NCBI GenBank assembly: GCA_009784025.1
Contig: WQVK01000017.1
Span: 1-50,570 of the forward strand
Reading direction: 5' to 3'
Source: Defluviitaleaceae bacterium
Lineage (GTDB): Bacteria > Bacillota > Clostridia > Lachnospirales > WQUN01
DNA: 50,570 nucleotides
A program made the translations under genes and the position numbers. This document shows, piece by piece, positions 16,790 to 24,377 of this stretch. Positions within the stretch are counted from its first letter, which is position 1. The number at the start of each line of letters is the position of its first letter. Below the pieces are notes generated by a model. The model did no database searches, had not been told where the DNA came from, and saw only the letters and a list, made by a program, of their open reading frames with translations.

Positions 16790-19267
16790 ATGAACATTCC
16801 ACTATCCTGGCTAAAAGAGGCCGCAAATATAACCGCCGCAACAGATGAGCTTATAGAAAAACTCACCAACACAGGCAACGCCGTAGAAGGCGTAGAAAAA
16901 CTTGGCGAAGAGATTACCAACGTAATAGTGGGCAAAATCGCCTCCCTAGAGCGCCACCCAGATGCAGACAAGCTATGGGTAACCCAAACAGATATAGGAA
17001 GCGAAACCCTACAAATAGTCACCGGGGCAGACAACCTCAAGGTTGGGGATTACATCCCAGTGGCCATCAATGGCGCAACTTTGGTGGGCGGCTTAAAAAT
17101 CAAGCCCTCTAAAATGCGCGGGTTAGATTCAAACGGCATGTTATGCTCTGTGGAAGAGCTAGGCTATACCAAGGCAGATTACCCAGAAGCCCCAGAAAAC
17201 GGCATATATGTTTTCCCAACAGCCCAGCCCCTAGGCGCAGACGCCCGGCCAATTATGCAGCTATTAGAAGAAGTGGCAGATTTCGATATCCTGGCCAACC
17301 GCCCAGACACCAACAGCGTAATGGGCATGGCCCGTGAAGCCGCCGCCGCATATGGCAACCGCTTCACGTCACCGGCAATAAGCCTAAAAGAAACAGGCCG
17401 CGGCCAGGCTAGCGACCATGTTACAGTAGAAATTCAAGACACTGCCCGTTGCCCCCGCTACATTGCCCGGGTGGTAGAAAATGTGAAAATCGCCCCCTCG
17501 CCCCAATGGCTTCGTCGTAGGCTTTCTACCGCAGGAGTGCGCCCTATAAACAATATAGTAGACATCACCAACTATGTAATGCTGGAATACGGCCAGCCCC
17601 TTCACGCCTTCGACATAAGTACCGTGGCCAAAAAAGATGGCAAGCATGGCATAGTAGTACGCACCGCCGCAGAAGGCGAGACCTTCACCACACTAGACGG
17701 CAACCAGCGCAAGCTAACCACTAGCACCTTGCTTATTGCAGACCACGAAAAACCTGTGGGCATAGCAGGTGTAATGGGTGGCGAAAACTCCATGATACGC
17801 GATAACACCGCCATGATTTTATTCGAGTCTGCCAATTTTGATTCTTCCAACATTCGCCAAACATCCCGCGCCCTTGGCCTGCGTACAGATGCCTCTGCTC
17901 GCTACGAAAAAGGGCAAGATCCACAGCAAGCCCTAGCCAGCGTTAACCGCGCCATGGAGCTTGTAGAGCTGCTTGCCTGCGGCGATGTAATCCCCGGCAT
18001 GGTGGATGTATACCCCGCCCCACGCAAAACCCGCGAAATCACATTCAACCCGCAAGAAATAACCGCCTACCTTGGCGCGCCGGATATCACCCCACAAATG
18101 ATGCAACAATTCCTAACTGCCCTCGACATAGAAACCACCATAGACAACCCCACCACCGGCCGCGCAACCATCCCTACCTACCGGGCAGACATGGCTGGCG
18201 CGGCAGATCTAGCCGAAGAAATAGGCCGCATGTACGGCCTAAATAATATCCCCACCAACTACAGCCACACCCTAAACACCGCCACCCCGCTAATCCATAT
18301 AGATGGCCGTCCCAGCGATGCAGGCAAATCGCCGTGTCGCCGCCGTGAAGACGGCTTCAAGCGCAAGCTAACCGCCATGGGTTACAACGAGGCATTAACC
18401 TATCCATTTGAATCCCCCAAGGTGGCAGATAAGTTGCTAATCCCGCAAGATAGCTGCCTGCGCAGCAAGACTATAATCCTAAAAAACCCCCTTGGGGAGG
18501 ACTTTAGTACCATGCGTACCACCCCCCTTGGCGGCCTGATGGAAAGCATCTCCCGCAACCAAAGCAAAAATAACGCCAATGTACAACTGTTCGAACTGGC
18601 GAATATTTATATGAAGGGCGATGAAACCGTAGCCCAAGAGCTGCCACGCCTCACCATGGTGACTTACGGCAAGGAAACGGACTTCTTCACCGTAAAAGGT
18701 AGCGTAGAATCGCTAGTAGCCACCATCACAAACAAGCAGCCAACCCTAACCCAGGCAGGGGCACCTCCATACCTGCACCCAGGCCGCAGCGCAAAAATTG
18801 CCATGAAAACCTCGCCAAACCCGCGGGATCCAGCCGAAACCATACTTGGCTACATGGGTGAAATCCACCCGCAAGTGGCCAAAAACTACGGCCTTTCCAC
18901 CAGAACCTACGTGGCCATACTAGATGTAGCCGCCCTGCACGAAATTGCCGACGCCTACAGCTTTAAGTTCACCCTACCGCCTATTTACCCGGCGTTAGAG
19001 CGTGACCTGGCCCTGAAGGTGAAGGCCGAAGTTACCGCGGCACAGCTAGAGGCTGCCATCCGCGAAAAAGGCGGACAAATCCTATCCGAGGTTAAGCTCT
19101 TTGATGTGTACCAGGGCGAGCAAGTGGGAGCGGGCTTTAAATCCATGGCCTATTCCCTAAGCTTCCGCACCCCAGAGCGCACCCTAACCGTAGAAGATGT
19201 GGAAAAACCCATGGCCGCAATCCTGCAAAACTTAAAAACCAAACATGATGCAGAAGTAAGGAGCTAA
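16790..19267 (+). CDS. pheT: Phenylalanine--tRNA ligase beta subunit
   Basis: 825 residues, the partner of PheS. Domains by position: tRNA-binding OB fold (about 40-150, starting VGKIASLERHPDADKLWV); B3/B4 editing domain (about 210-385, with RYIARVVENVKI and HAFDI); B5 (about 400-475); catalytic-like core (to about 690); and the C-terminal FDX-ACB domain (about 730-825, PPIYPALERDLALKV). The length is normal for the bacterial subunit. GGAG lies upstream of the ATG. Codon usage is rich in CTA, ATA and C-ending codons, like gyrA and pheS. It ends 2 bases before the next gene's ATG. Confidence 0.97.
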   Translation: MNIPLSWLKEAANITAATDELIEKLTNTGNAVEGVEKLGEEITNVIVGKIASLERHPDADKLWVTQTDIGSETLQIVTGADNLKVGDYIPVAINGATLVGGLKIKPSKMRGLDSNGMLCSVEELGYTKADYPEAPENGIYVFPTAQPLGADARPIMQLLEEVADFDILANRPDTNSVMGMAREAAAAYGNRFTSPAISLKETGRGQASDHVTVEIQDTARCPRYIARVVENVKIAPSPQWLRRRLSTAGVRPINNIVDITNYVMLEYGQPLHAFDISTVAKKDGKHGIVVRTAAEGETFTTLDGNQRKLTTSTLLIADHEKPVGIAGVMGGENSMIRDNTAMILFESANFDSSNIRQTSRALGLRTDASARYEKGQDPQQALASVNRAMELVELLACGDVIPGMVDVYPAPRKTREITFNPQEITAYLGAPDITPQMMQQFLTALDIETTIDNPTTGRATIPTYRADMAGAADLAEEIGRMYGLNNIPTNYSHTLNTATPLIHIDGRPSDAGKSPCRRREDGFKRKLTAMGYNEALTYPFESPKVADKLLIPQDSCLRSKTIILKNPLGEDFSTMRTTPLGGLMESISRNQSKNNANVQLFELANIYMKGDETVAQELPRLTMVTYGKETDFFTVKGSVESLVATITNKQPTLTQAGAPPYLHPGRSAKIAMKTSPNPRDPAETILGYMGEIHPQVAKNYGLSTRTYVAILDVAALHEIADAYSFKFTLPPIYPALERDLALKVKAEVTAAQLEAAIREKGGQILSEVKLFDVYQGEQVGAGFKSMAYSLSFRTPERTLTVEDVEKPMAAILQNLKTKHDAEVRS

Positions 19268-19269
19268 AC

Positions 19270-19875
19270 ATGCAATTTCCTACGCTAAATATGCTGCTGT
19301 TTTCACTGCTTGGGGCGTTTGCCGCACCTATTATCCATGAAATGGTGCGGGTGCGGGTTTCTGCCGCATTGGGTGACACACAGCCATACAACAAAGGCTT
19401 TCTCACATGGAACCCGATAAAATTCTTCGAGCCTATCGGTTTTGTTTTAATGCTCTTGTTTAATGTAGGCTGGGCAAGGCCTACGCCCCTGTCCAATTAT
19501 CATTATAGAAACCGTAGAAGCGGCATGATACTCACCTATACCATGCCCATTGTGGTTAGCCTGTTTATTGGGGTGATTACGCTGTTTTTGTGGCAGTATA
19601 TCCCGGCGCAGGAAAATATGTCGGTTATAAGGTTGATTGTTCGCCACTTTGCATATGCCAATATTTCCGTTGCTATTATAAATACCATCATCCCTGTGTT
19701 TCCCTTTGGGGCTAATGCCCTGCTAAAGCTTTTTGTAAGCCCAGAGGCCGTAGTAAAAATCAACCATAATGAAAAAATGTTGCAAATAATATTTATATTC
19801 GCGCTGGTGTTTGGGCTTATATCCCGGGTGATAAACCCAATTTTGGCCTTTATTGCTACGCTGATTATACTGTAG
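19270..19875 (+). CDS. Degenerate site-2-protease (M50) homologue
   Basis: 201 residues with five or six membrane helices. The layout matches small M50B site-2 proteases: LLFSLLGAFAAPIIHEMVR at the first active-site helix, then the LGDTQPYNKGFLTWNPIKFFEPIGF loop and the GWARPTPLS segment. The zinc motif HExxH reads H23-E24-M-V-R27, so the second zinc His is Arg, and the usual NLLPIPPLDG motif reads NTIIPVFPFGAN with no Asp. It is therefore probably proteolytically inactive (inference). An M50 gene before scpA-scpB is a known clostridial order. It is translationally coupled to pheT and scpA by gaps of 2 and 7 nt. Confidence 0.8.
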   Translation: MQFPTLNMLLFSLLGAFAAPIIHEMVRVRVSAALGDTQPYNKGFLTWNPIKFFEPIGFVLMLLFNVGWARPTPLSNYHYRNRRSGMILTYTMPIVVSLFIGVITLFLWQYIPAQENMSVIRLIVRHFAYANISVAIINTIIPVFPFGANALLKLFVSPEAVVKINHNEKMLQIIFIFALVFGLISRVINPILAFIATLIIL

Positions 19876-19882
19876 GTTGCAA

Positions 19883-20614
19883 ATGGAAGTTAAACTAACC
19901 GCCTATGAGGGCCCCCTTGACCTGCTGCTAAAGCTTATCCGCAAGAATGAAATAGATATATTTGACCTGCCCATAAGCCAGCTTACCTCCCAATATCTTG
20001 AAGAAATAGCAAACCTGCCGCCAGATATGGACAATTTAAGCGAATTTTTGGTAATGGCGGCCACCTTGATAGAAATTAAATCCCGCATGTTGCTTCCTCG
20101 GCCGAAAATCGAGGGCGAAGAAGAAGGCGACCCCAGGGAAGCCCTGGTGGAAAAATTGCTGGCCTACAGCCAGGCCCAAGAGCTGGCTAGCCAGCTACAA
20201 GGCCTAGAAACCATAGGCGAAAGGCTTACCGGCCCAGGAGACAAGCTGCTACTGGCAGAGATGAAAAACCTAGCCTCTGCCCGGCCGGATATGAACCATG
20301 TGACCATAGATATATTAAGCGAGCTTTTTCAGGAAATGCTGGCGCGCAAGGCCAACCGCCGGGATATCATCCGCTCTGGCTATGGCAAAATGCCCCGGGA
20401 GAAATTCTCTGTTACAGAGAAGGTGGCATTTATAGGCAATATTCTAAAAAGCCGGGGCAGGCTTAGTATGCGTTGGCTTTTTGAAGATTGTCGTAGCCGT
20501 GGCGAAATGGTGGCAACATTCCTAGCTATTTTAGAGATGGTACGCCGCGGCATGATACATGCCAGCCAGCCAAAAAATTTCGGCGATGTAGAGGTGACAC
20601 CATGCCAGGCTTAA
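19883..20614 (+). CDS. scpA: Segregation and condensation protein A
   Basis: The 243-residue kleisin subunit of the SMC-ScpAB condensin complex. The N-terminal signature YEGPLDLLLKLIRKNEIDI and the helix EFLVMAATLIEIKSRMLLP are typical, with a C-terminal winged helix (EKVAFIGNILKSRGRLSMRWLF). It bridges SMC heads and recruits ScpB dimers for chromosome segregation. An in-frame TTG at 19877 is possible, but ATG 19883 has the better spacing from TGTAGG. It overlaps scpB by 13 bp. smc is not in the window. Confidence 0.95.
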   Translation: MEVKLTAYEGPLDLLLKLIRKNEIDIFDLPISQLTSQYLEEIANLPPDMDNLSEFLVMAATLIEIKSRMLLPRPKIEGEEEGDPREALVEKLLAYSQAQELASQLQGLETIGERLTGPGDKLLLAEMKNLASARPDMNHVTIDILSELFQEMLARKANRRDIIRSGYGKMPREKFSVTEKVAFIGNILKSRGRLSMRWLFEDCRSRGEMVATFLAILEMVRRGMIHASQPKNFGDVEVTPCQA

Positions 20615-21144
20615 CCAACGAACGTGAAAAAATATTAGAGGCCATGCTTTTTGCCAGCCCAGACAGCGTACCGCTGGAAAAACTGGCAGAAGCCCTAGAC
20701 TGCGACATCCCTCTCACCCGCGGCTTGCTGGCCCATATGGCAGAAACTTACGCCCGGGAAAACGCAGGCATTCAGCTACAACAAATGGAGGATGCCTACC
20801 GCCTTTGCACCAACCCAGACTACTTCCCCCCAGTGCAACGCTTGCTACAAAAAAGGCCGCGCCGCGCCCTGTCCCCGGCACAGCTAGAGGCCCTGGCCAT
20901 AGTTGTGTTTAAGCAACCCGTGACCCGCGGCGTGATTGAAGAAATCCGCGGCGTAAACACAGATTCTGCTGTAAGCCGCCTGCTAGAATACAATTTGATA
21001 GAAGAAAAAGGCCGCCTAGATGCACCAGGCCGCCCCATCCTATTTGGCACTACTGAAGAGTTTTTGCTGTTCTACGGCGTAAGCGGGCTAAACGAGCTGC
21101 TTAACAAAAACGACCAGGAGGAGCTAACCCTTGAAAACATTTGA
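20602..21144 (+). CDS. scpB: Segregation and condensation protein B
   Basis: 180 residues of tandem winged helices (KILEAMLFASPDSVPLEKLA; then ALSPAQLEALAIVVFKQPVTRG and the helix EEIRGVNTDSAVSRLLEYNLI). ScpB dimers bind the ScpA linker in the SMC complex. GAGGTG precedes the ATG, which lies inside the end of scpA. The 3' end overlaps the start of the HIT gene by 14 bp, so scpA, scpB and HIT are one transcription unit. Confidence 0.95.
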   Translation: MPGLTNEREKILEAMLFASPDSVPLEKLAEALDCDIPLTRGLLAHMAETYARENAGIQLQQMEDAYRLCTNPDYFPPVQRLLQKRPRRALSPAQLEALAIVVFKQPVTRGVIEEIRGVNTDSAVSRLLEYNLIEEKGRLDAPGRPILFGTTEEFLLFYGVSGLNELLNKNDQEELTLENI

Positions 21145-21490
21145 GAATGAAACAGCCATAGGTGTGCCATCAACGGACAAGGACGGAAATATTTTTAGCA
21201 AAACCCTGATAGGCTCGTATGTTGTAATCCCAAAATCCCGCGTGGCCTCGCCGTTTGATTTAACAGAGCAGGAATGGCAAGATACTAAGCGGCTGATGGA
21301 TGCCGTCAAGTTGTACTTAGATGAACAGCTCAGCCCGGATGGCTATAATGTGGGCTGGAATATAGGTGAGGCTGGCGGGCAGCATGTGGTCTATGCCCAT
21401 ATGCATATCATCCCACGGTTTAAAGATGAACCCTTTGCCGGGAAGGGGATACGGCATTGGCTGAAAAAGGATGAGAATATGCGGCTTTAG
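21131..21490 (+). CDS. HIT-family nucleotide-binding protein
   Basis: 119 residues starting at TTG 21131, with AGGAGG 9 bases upstream inside scpB. The histidine triad region reads GGQHVVYAHMHIIPRF: His90 and His92 fit the second and third positions of HxHxH, but the first is Tyr88. The middle His is the nucleophile in this superfamily, so hydrolase activity on adenosine phosphoramidates or dinucleotides is still possible. It is the last gene of the pheT-to-HIT run and is followed by a clear terminator. Confidence 0.88.
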   Translation: MKTFENETAIGVPSTDKDGNIFSKTLIGSYVVIPKSRVASPFDLTEQEWQDTKRLMDAVKLYLDEQLSPDGYNVGWNIGEAGGQHVVYAHMHIIPRFKDEPFAGKGIRHWLKKDENMRL

Positions 21491-21514
21491 GCTGTCGCAC
21501 TGCCCTTGCCAAGG

Positions 21515-21547
21515 CAGCCCCTTACATATTGGGGGGCTGTTTTTTTA
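21515..21547 (+). terminator. Terminator after the HIT gene
   Basis: CAGCCCC (21515-21521) pairs with GGGGCTG (21533-21539), followed by seven T. Confidence 0.85.
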
Positions 21548-21555
21548 TAATAGAG

Positions 21556-21650
21556 TTCTTCTGAAATTGCAAAAAACGCAATTTCAGAAGAAGTAAAAAA
21601 TTGAAAATGTAACTTTTCCGAAACCCCCTACGGGAATTTCGGAAGAAGTC
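21556..21650. repeat. Two family F hairpins in tandem, plus decayed family A
   Basis: Hairpin 1 is perfect, with 15-bp arms 21556-21570 and 21578-21592. Hairpin 2 (about 21613-21647, CCGAAACCC/GGGAATTTCGG) is an imperfect relative. Further on, AAAATGGTACCACATTTT near 21726-21742 is a decayed family A arm. The gap 21491-21988 is between convergent genes and holds no gene. Confidence 0.75.
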
Positions 21651-21854
21651 TAATGCCAAATGTTGCAAGCCAATTGGAACTTGTATGTGCTAATTTTTGC
21701 AAATGCGTCATGATATTTTTTCCGAAAATGGTACCACATTTTAGGCAAAATGATGCCATTTACATGCCTGCAAAACGAAAAAACCCCGAAAATTCGGTGG
21801 TTTTATTATTTGTGAATCAAAAAAATTAACGGCTTTTCCAATTTTCTTGAAACT

Positions 21855-21970
21855 TATAGTGAAATAATTCGAAATAGGTCTCGCCTGTCGCGGCAAAAAC
21901 GCCTGAAACGCCTTGTTTCTGCGTTTCAGGCGCCGCTCTGGCGAGACCGTTTCTCATTTATTTCACTATA
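21855..21970. mobile_element. MITE-like element, family B copy 1
   Basis: A 116-nt element with 31-nt terminal inverted repeats (25 of 31 match): TATAGTGAAATAA at each outer end and GGTCTCGCC at the inner ends. Inside is a second hairpin, CGCCTGAAACGC/GCGTTTCAGGCG. It contains no open frame. The TA at each end would fit a TA target duplication (inference). Other copies: 24125-24240, 49273-49379, partial 31580-31648. Confidence 0.8.
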
Positions 21971-21988
21971 CCGAGTTTCGCATTTGCA

Positions 21989-23290
21989 TTAACCCACCGG
22001 AATCCGCACCCCATCAACCACAACCGCCGTAATCGCATCCACATCCAAATGAGTGCGGGTACGGTATGTTAACTCGAAGCGAGGCGCACCAAAAGACGCA
22101 GCAAAACCAACTAGCGGTATTTCCCCGCCTGCGGTTTCTAGCACGACATTAGGCCTGTGGTAGGCAAAGTCGTGGCTGTCAAATTCGCCAGAAAACGCAC
22201 CAGAAAAACGGACAAACAGCGGGCTAACCGTCAGCTTGTTTATAGTAAACTCGCCAGATTTAACTTCTCCTTCCCAGGTAAATATTTCACTTTGGGCGCT
22301 GGCTGCGTCAACTTCCAGCACCCAGCGCCCACGAAGGCTCTCCCGGTAGTACACCCGTAGCATCAGCTTGTAATCCTCTGCATTGGCCATGTCTATGGGG
22401 AAAATTGTCTCTGTAAACGAATACGCGCCAAAGTTGCCAAAGTCTGCGCCCGGCCTTAATTCACTAGTTACCACGCCGCTGGAAACATATTCTCCACACG
22501 GCGCGATAAGCCGCGCAGTGGCGGTGCCCCTGCCTACCCTCCCGGCAAACTGCACATGCAAATGCCCATCAACAATGCCAACATTAGAGATCCACTGGGG
22601 CGAGCCGTACAGCCCATCCGGCAGCGGAGGGAAAGCCCCGGCCGGCTGCGGCATTAAAATCTTGATGTCGCCATGAGTGAGGTAATACACCAGTTCTGCC
22701 TCTGGGATTTCGCCGGGCTGGATGGGAAAGGGCTCTACAAGAAACACACCGTCAGACAGTATTACATGGTTATAATCCAGCAAAATAACCCCTTGCTGCC
22801 GCCGGCTGATAATCATTTCTTTGTAAACGGTATTTGTTTCTTCATCGAGGCCAAGCCCAGACACAAGCGTGCTGCCAGGCCCACCCATGCCCGTTTTCCA
22901 CGAGCCAGGCGTGAGCCTATTCTGCCCGCTAACATCTCGCATTGCAAGGTAGATAACCGCATCATACCCAAATTGCCCTGCCGCAATAACCTCAATGCGA
23001 ATGCCCTGGTCTTCTGCGTAAACCAACATGGGCTGCACTATTTCGGCAAAGTCTAGGTCGCGTCCGGATATAAACCTGTCGAACACCCCAAGCCCCGTTG
23101 CGGCGTACACTGTACCCATAGTCAGCGCCAGCAGCACAAATGTGGCAGCCGCAAGCTTCCATTTTAAACGCGGCGTGGTAGCCTCGCTGGCTTTCATGCG
23201 GGCCTTTACCTTTGCCGCCAAATATGTGTCATCTACCTCCACTTGGGAAAACGCATCCTGTATGCGCCGTTCGTCTTTGTCAAAATTCAT
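21989..23290 (-). CDS. Membrane-anchored putative anti-sigma factor (DUF4179-like)
   Basis: 433 residues. A short cytoplasmic N-terminus (1-42, rich in Asp/Glu/Lys, DERRIQDAFSQVEVDDTYLA) precedes one membrane helix (about 43-64) and a long extracellular beta-rich region that I do not recognise beyond its resemblance to DUF4179-type proteins. The start codon overlaps the stop of the ECF sigma gene by 4 bp, the classical sigma/anti-sigma arrangement. I infer that the N-terminus binds the sigma factor and that the outer part senses a surface signal. No zinc anti-sigma motif (HxxxCxxC) is present. A convergent family B element follows the stop. Confidence 0.7.
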   Translation of the reverse strand: MNFDKDERRIQDAFSQVEVDDTYLAAKVKARMKASEATTPRLKWKLAAATFVLLALTMGTVYAATGLGVFDRFISGRDLDFAEIVQPMLVYAEDQGIRIEVIAAGQFGYDAVIYLAMRDVSGQNRLTPGSWKTGMGGPGSTLVSGLGLDEETNTVYKEMIISRRQQGVILLDYNHVILSDGVFLVEPFPIQPGEIPEAELVYYLTHGDIKILMPQPAGAFPPLPDGLYGSPQWISNVGIVDGHLHVQFAGRVGRGTATARLIAPCGEYVSSGVVTSELRPGADFGNFGAYSFTETIFPIDMANAEDYKLMLRVYYRESLRGRWVLEVDAASAQSEIFTWEGEVKSGEFTINKLTVSPLFVRFSGAFSGEFDSHDFAYHRPNVVLETAGGEIPLVGFAASFGAPRFELTYRTRTHLDVDAITAVVVDGVRIPVG

Positions 23291-23766
23291 TTCACGCCCT
23301 CCTGTTCAGAAAATTTTTGCAGCAGCACGGCGGCTTTTTGTTTCGCCCGCATGTACATCATGCGTACTGCCCCTTCTCGCTTGCCCATAATTTGCGCCAG
23401 CTGTGCGTAGCTGTAGCCCTCGATTGTTCGCATGTACAATACTGCGCGTTCCTGCGGCTTTAGTGGGGAAAGCGCCTGCATTATTTCTGGCATTTGCAGT
23501 TCATCATGCGGGAGGGCTACAGGTTCTTCGCTGATATCCGCAAAGAAAAATAATTTGCGCCTCCTGCGGTAATTCATGCATATGTTAAATGTGATTTTGT
23601 ACAACCATGCGCCCAGGTTTTGCCCATCAAAACTTGCCTGGCCATTATACGCGGCGATAAACACATCTTGGATGGCATCTTCTGCATCTGCGTGGTTGCC
23701 CAGTATAGATGCAGCATAACGCAGCAGTTTTTTGCCGTATAGCTGTATGGCGTTGTCTAAATCCAT
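23287..23766 (-). CDS. ECF-type RNA polymerase sigma factor (second)
   Basis: 159 residues. Region 2 is ADAEDAIQDVFIAAYNGQASF with LGAWLYKITFNICMNYRRRR; region 4 is LSPLKPQERAVLYMRTIEGY then SYAQLAQIMGKREGAVRMMY. It resembles SigV/SigW-type group 4 factors. I use the ATG at 23766, which has AAGGGG 8 bases upstream; the frame extends to 23805 without a site. It overlaps the membrane-anchored partner by 4 bp. A possible promoter is GTGACA (23837-23832) and TTATAA (23813-23808), 18 bases apart. Confidence 0.9.
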   Translation of the reverse strand: MDLDNAIQLYGKKLLRYAASILGNHADAEDAIQDVFIAAYNGQASFDGQNLGAWLYKITFNICMNYRRRRKLFFFADISEEPVALPHDELQMPEIMQALSPLKPQERAVLYMRTIEGYSYAQLAQIMGKREGAVRMMYMRAKQKAAVLLQKFSEQEGVK

Positions 23767-23873
23767 GCGTTCATCCCCTTCCCAACTATTTTTGCCGGCC
23801 AACACTCTTATAACACAGCTTAAAGCAATTTTGTCACAATAACTACAAAATTTTTCATGCGAGCATCACGCGT

Positions 23874-23912
23874 AAAATCCAGTTGGTCGGATTTTCCGAC
23901 CAACTGGATTTT
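23874..23912. repeat. Family D palindrome, copy 2
   Basis: A perfect palindrome with an AAAATCC outer arm, AGTTGGTCGGA inner arm and TTT loop. It lies between two divergently transcribed genes, upstream of both, so it is not downstream of any known gene. Confidence 0.85.
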
Positions 23913-23927
23913 TATATTAAGCTCAAT

Positions 23928-24090
23928 TATAGCTGCTTCACCTAAAAACATTGGCATAGAGCGCAGGAAATTTTCGCAAGGCGAGAAGCTGAAAACCGCC
24001 GCGCACTAGAGGTATGCAAGGTTTTCAGCGACGAAGGCTTACGGGAAATTTACAAGTTCTATGCGAATGTTTTTAGGTGGAGCGGTTATA
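23928..24090. mobile_element. MITE-like element, family C copy 1
   Basis: 163 nt. The left end TATAGCTGCTTCACCTAAAA and right end TTTTAGGTGGAGCGGTTATA are inverted repeats of about 35 nt that continue into CATTGGCATAGA/TATGCGAATG. Inside is a GCTGAAAACC/GGTTTTCAGC hairpin. Same orientation as 37031-37193 and opposite to 31645-31809 and 50244-50404. Confidence 0.85.
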
Positions 24091-24124
24091 AAATCGCTTC
24101 ATTATTCGTAGCTCTAATCCGAGG

Positions 24125-24240
24125 ATATAGTGAAACAATTCGAAAACGGTCTCGCCTGTCGCGGCAAAAACGCGTGAAACGTCTTATCGCGGCGTTTCAG
24201 CTGCCGCTCGGGCGAGACTGTTTCTCATTTATTTCACTAC
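24125..24240. mobile_element. MITE-like element, family B copy 2
   Basis: 116 nt in the same orientation as copy 1, with TATAGTGAAACAA and TTATTTCACTAC ends and the shared core CGCCTGTCGCGGCAAAAACGC. It lies 34 bp after the family C copy. The gap 23767-24377 thus contains three stacked elements (D, C, B) and no gene. Confidence 0.8.
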
Positions 24241-24377
24241 AGCATCATAACCCGGCCGCGAGACGTACACAAAACCCACGCAAAAACTCCCACGGAATCG
24301 CCTCCCCGGCGAGGGGGTTTGTAAAGTTTGGGTTTTTGTTGTATTGTAGGGGTGACAAAATTTTAGGAGGTAAGCAG

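Noticed and set aside
22157-23056. Plus-strand frames opposite the anti-sigma gene
   Set aside because: Shadows of the minus-strand gene; no site or family resemblance.
24174-24377. N-terminal extension of ahcY
   Set aside because: The extension reads through the MITE-like element at 24125-24240; the ATG at 24378 has AGGAGG.
24241-24377. SAM/SAH riboswitch before ahcY
   Set aside because: No recognisable riboswitch core (conserved GA-rich junctions) is seen in the short leader.
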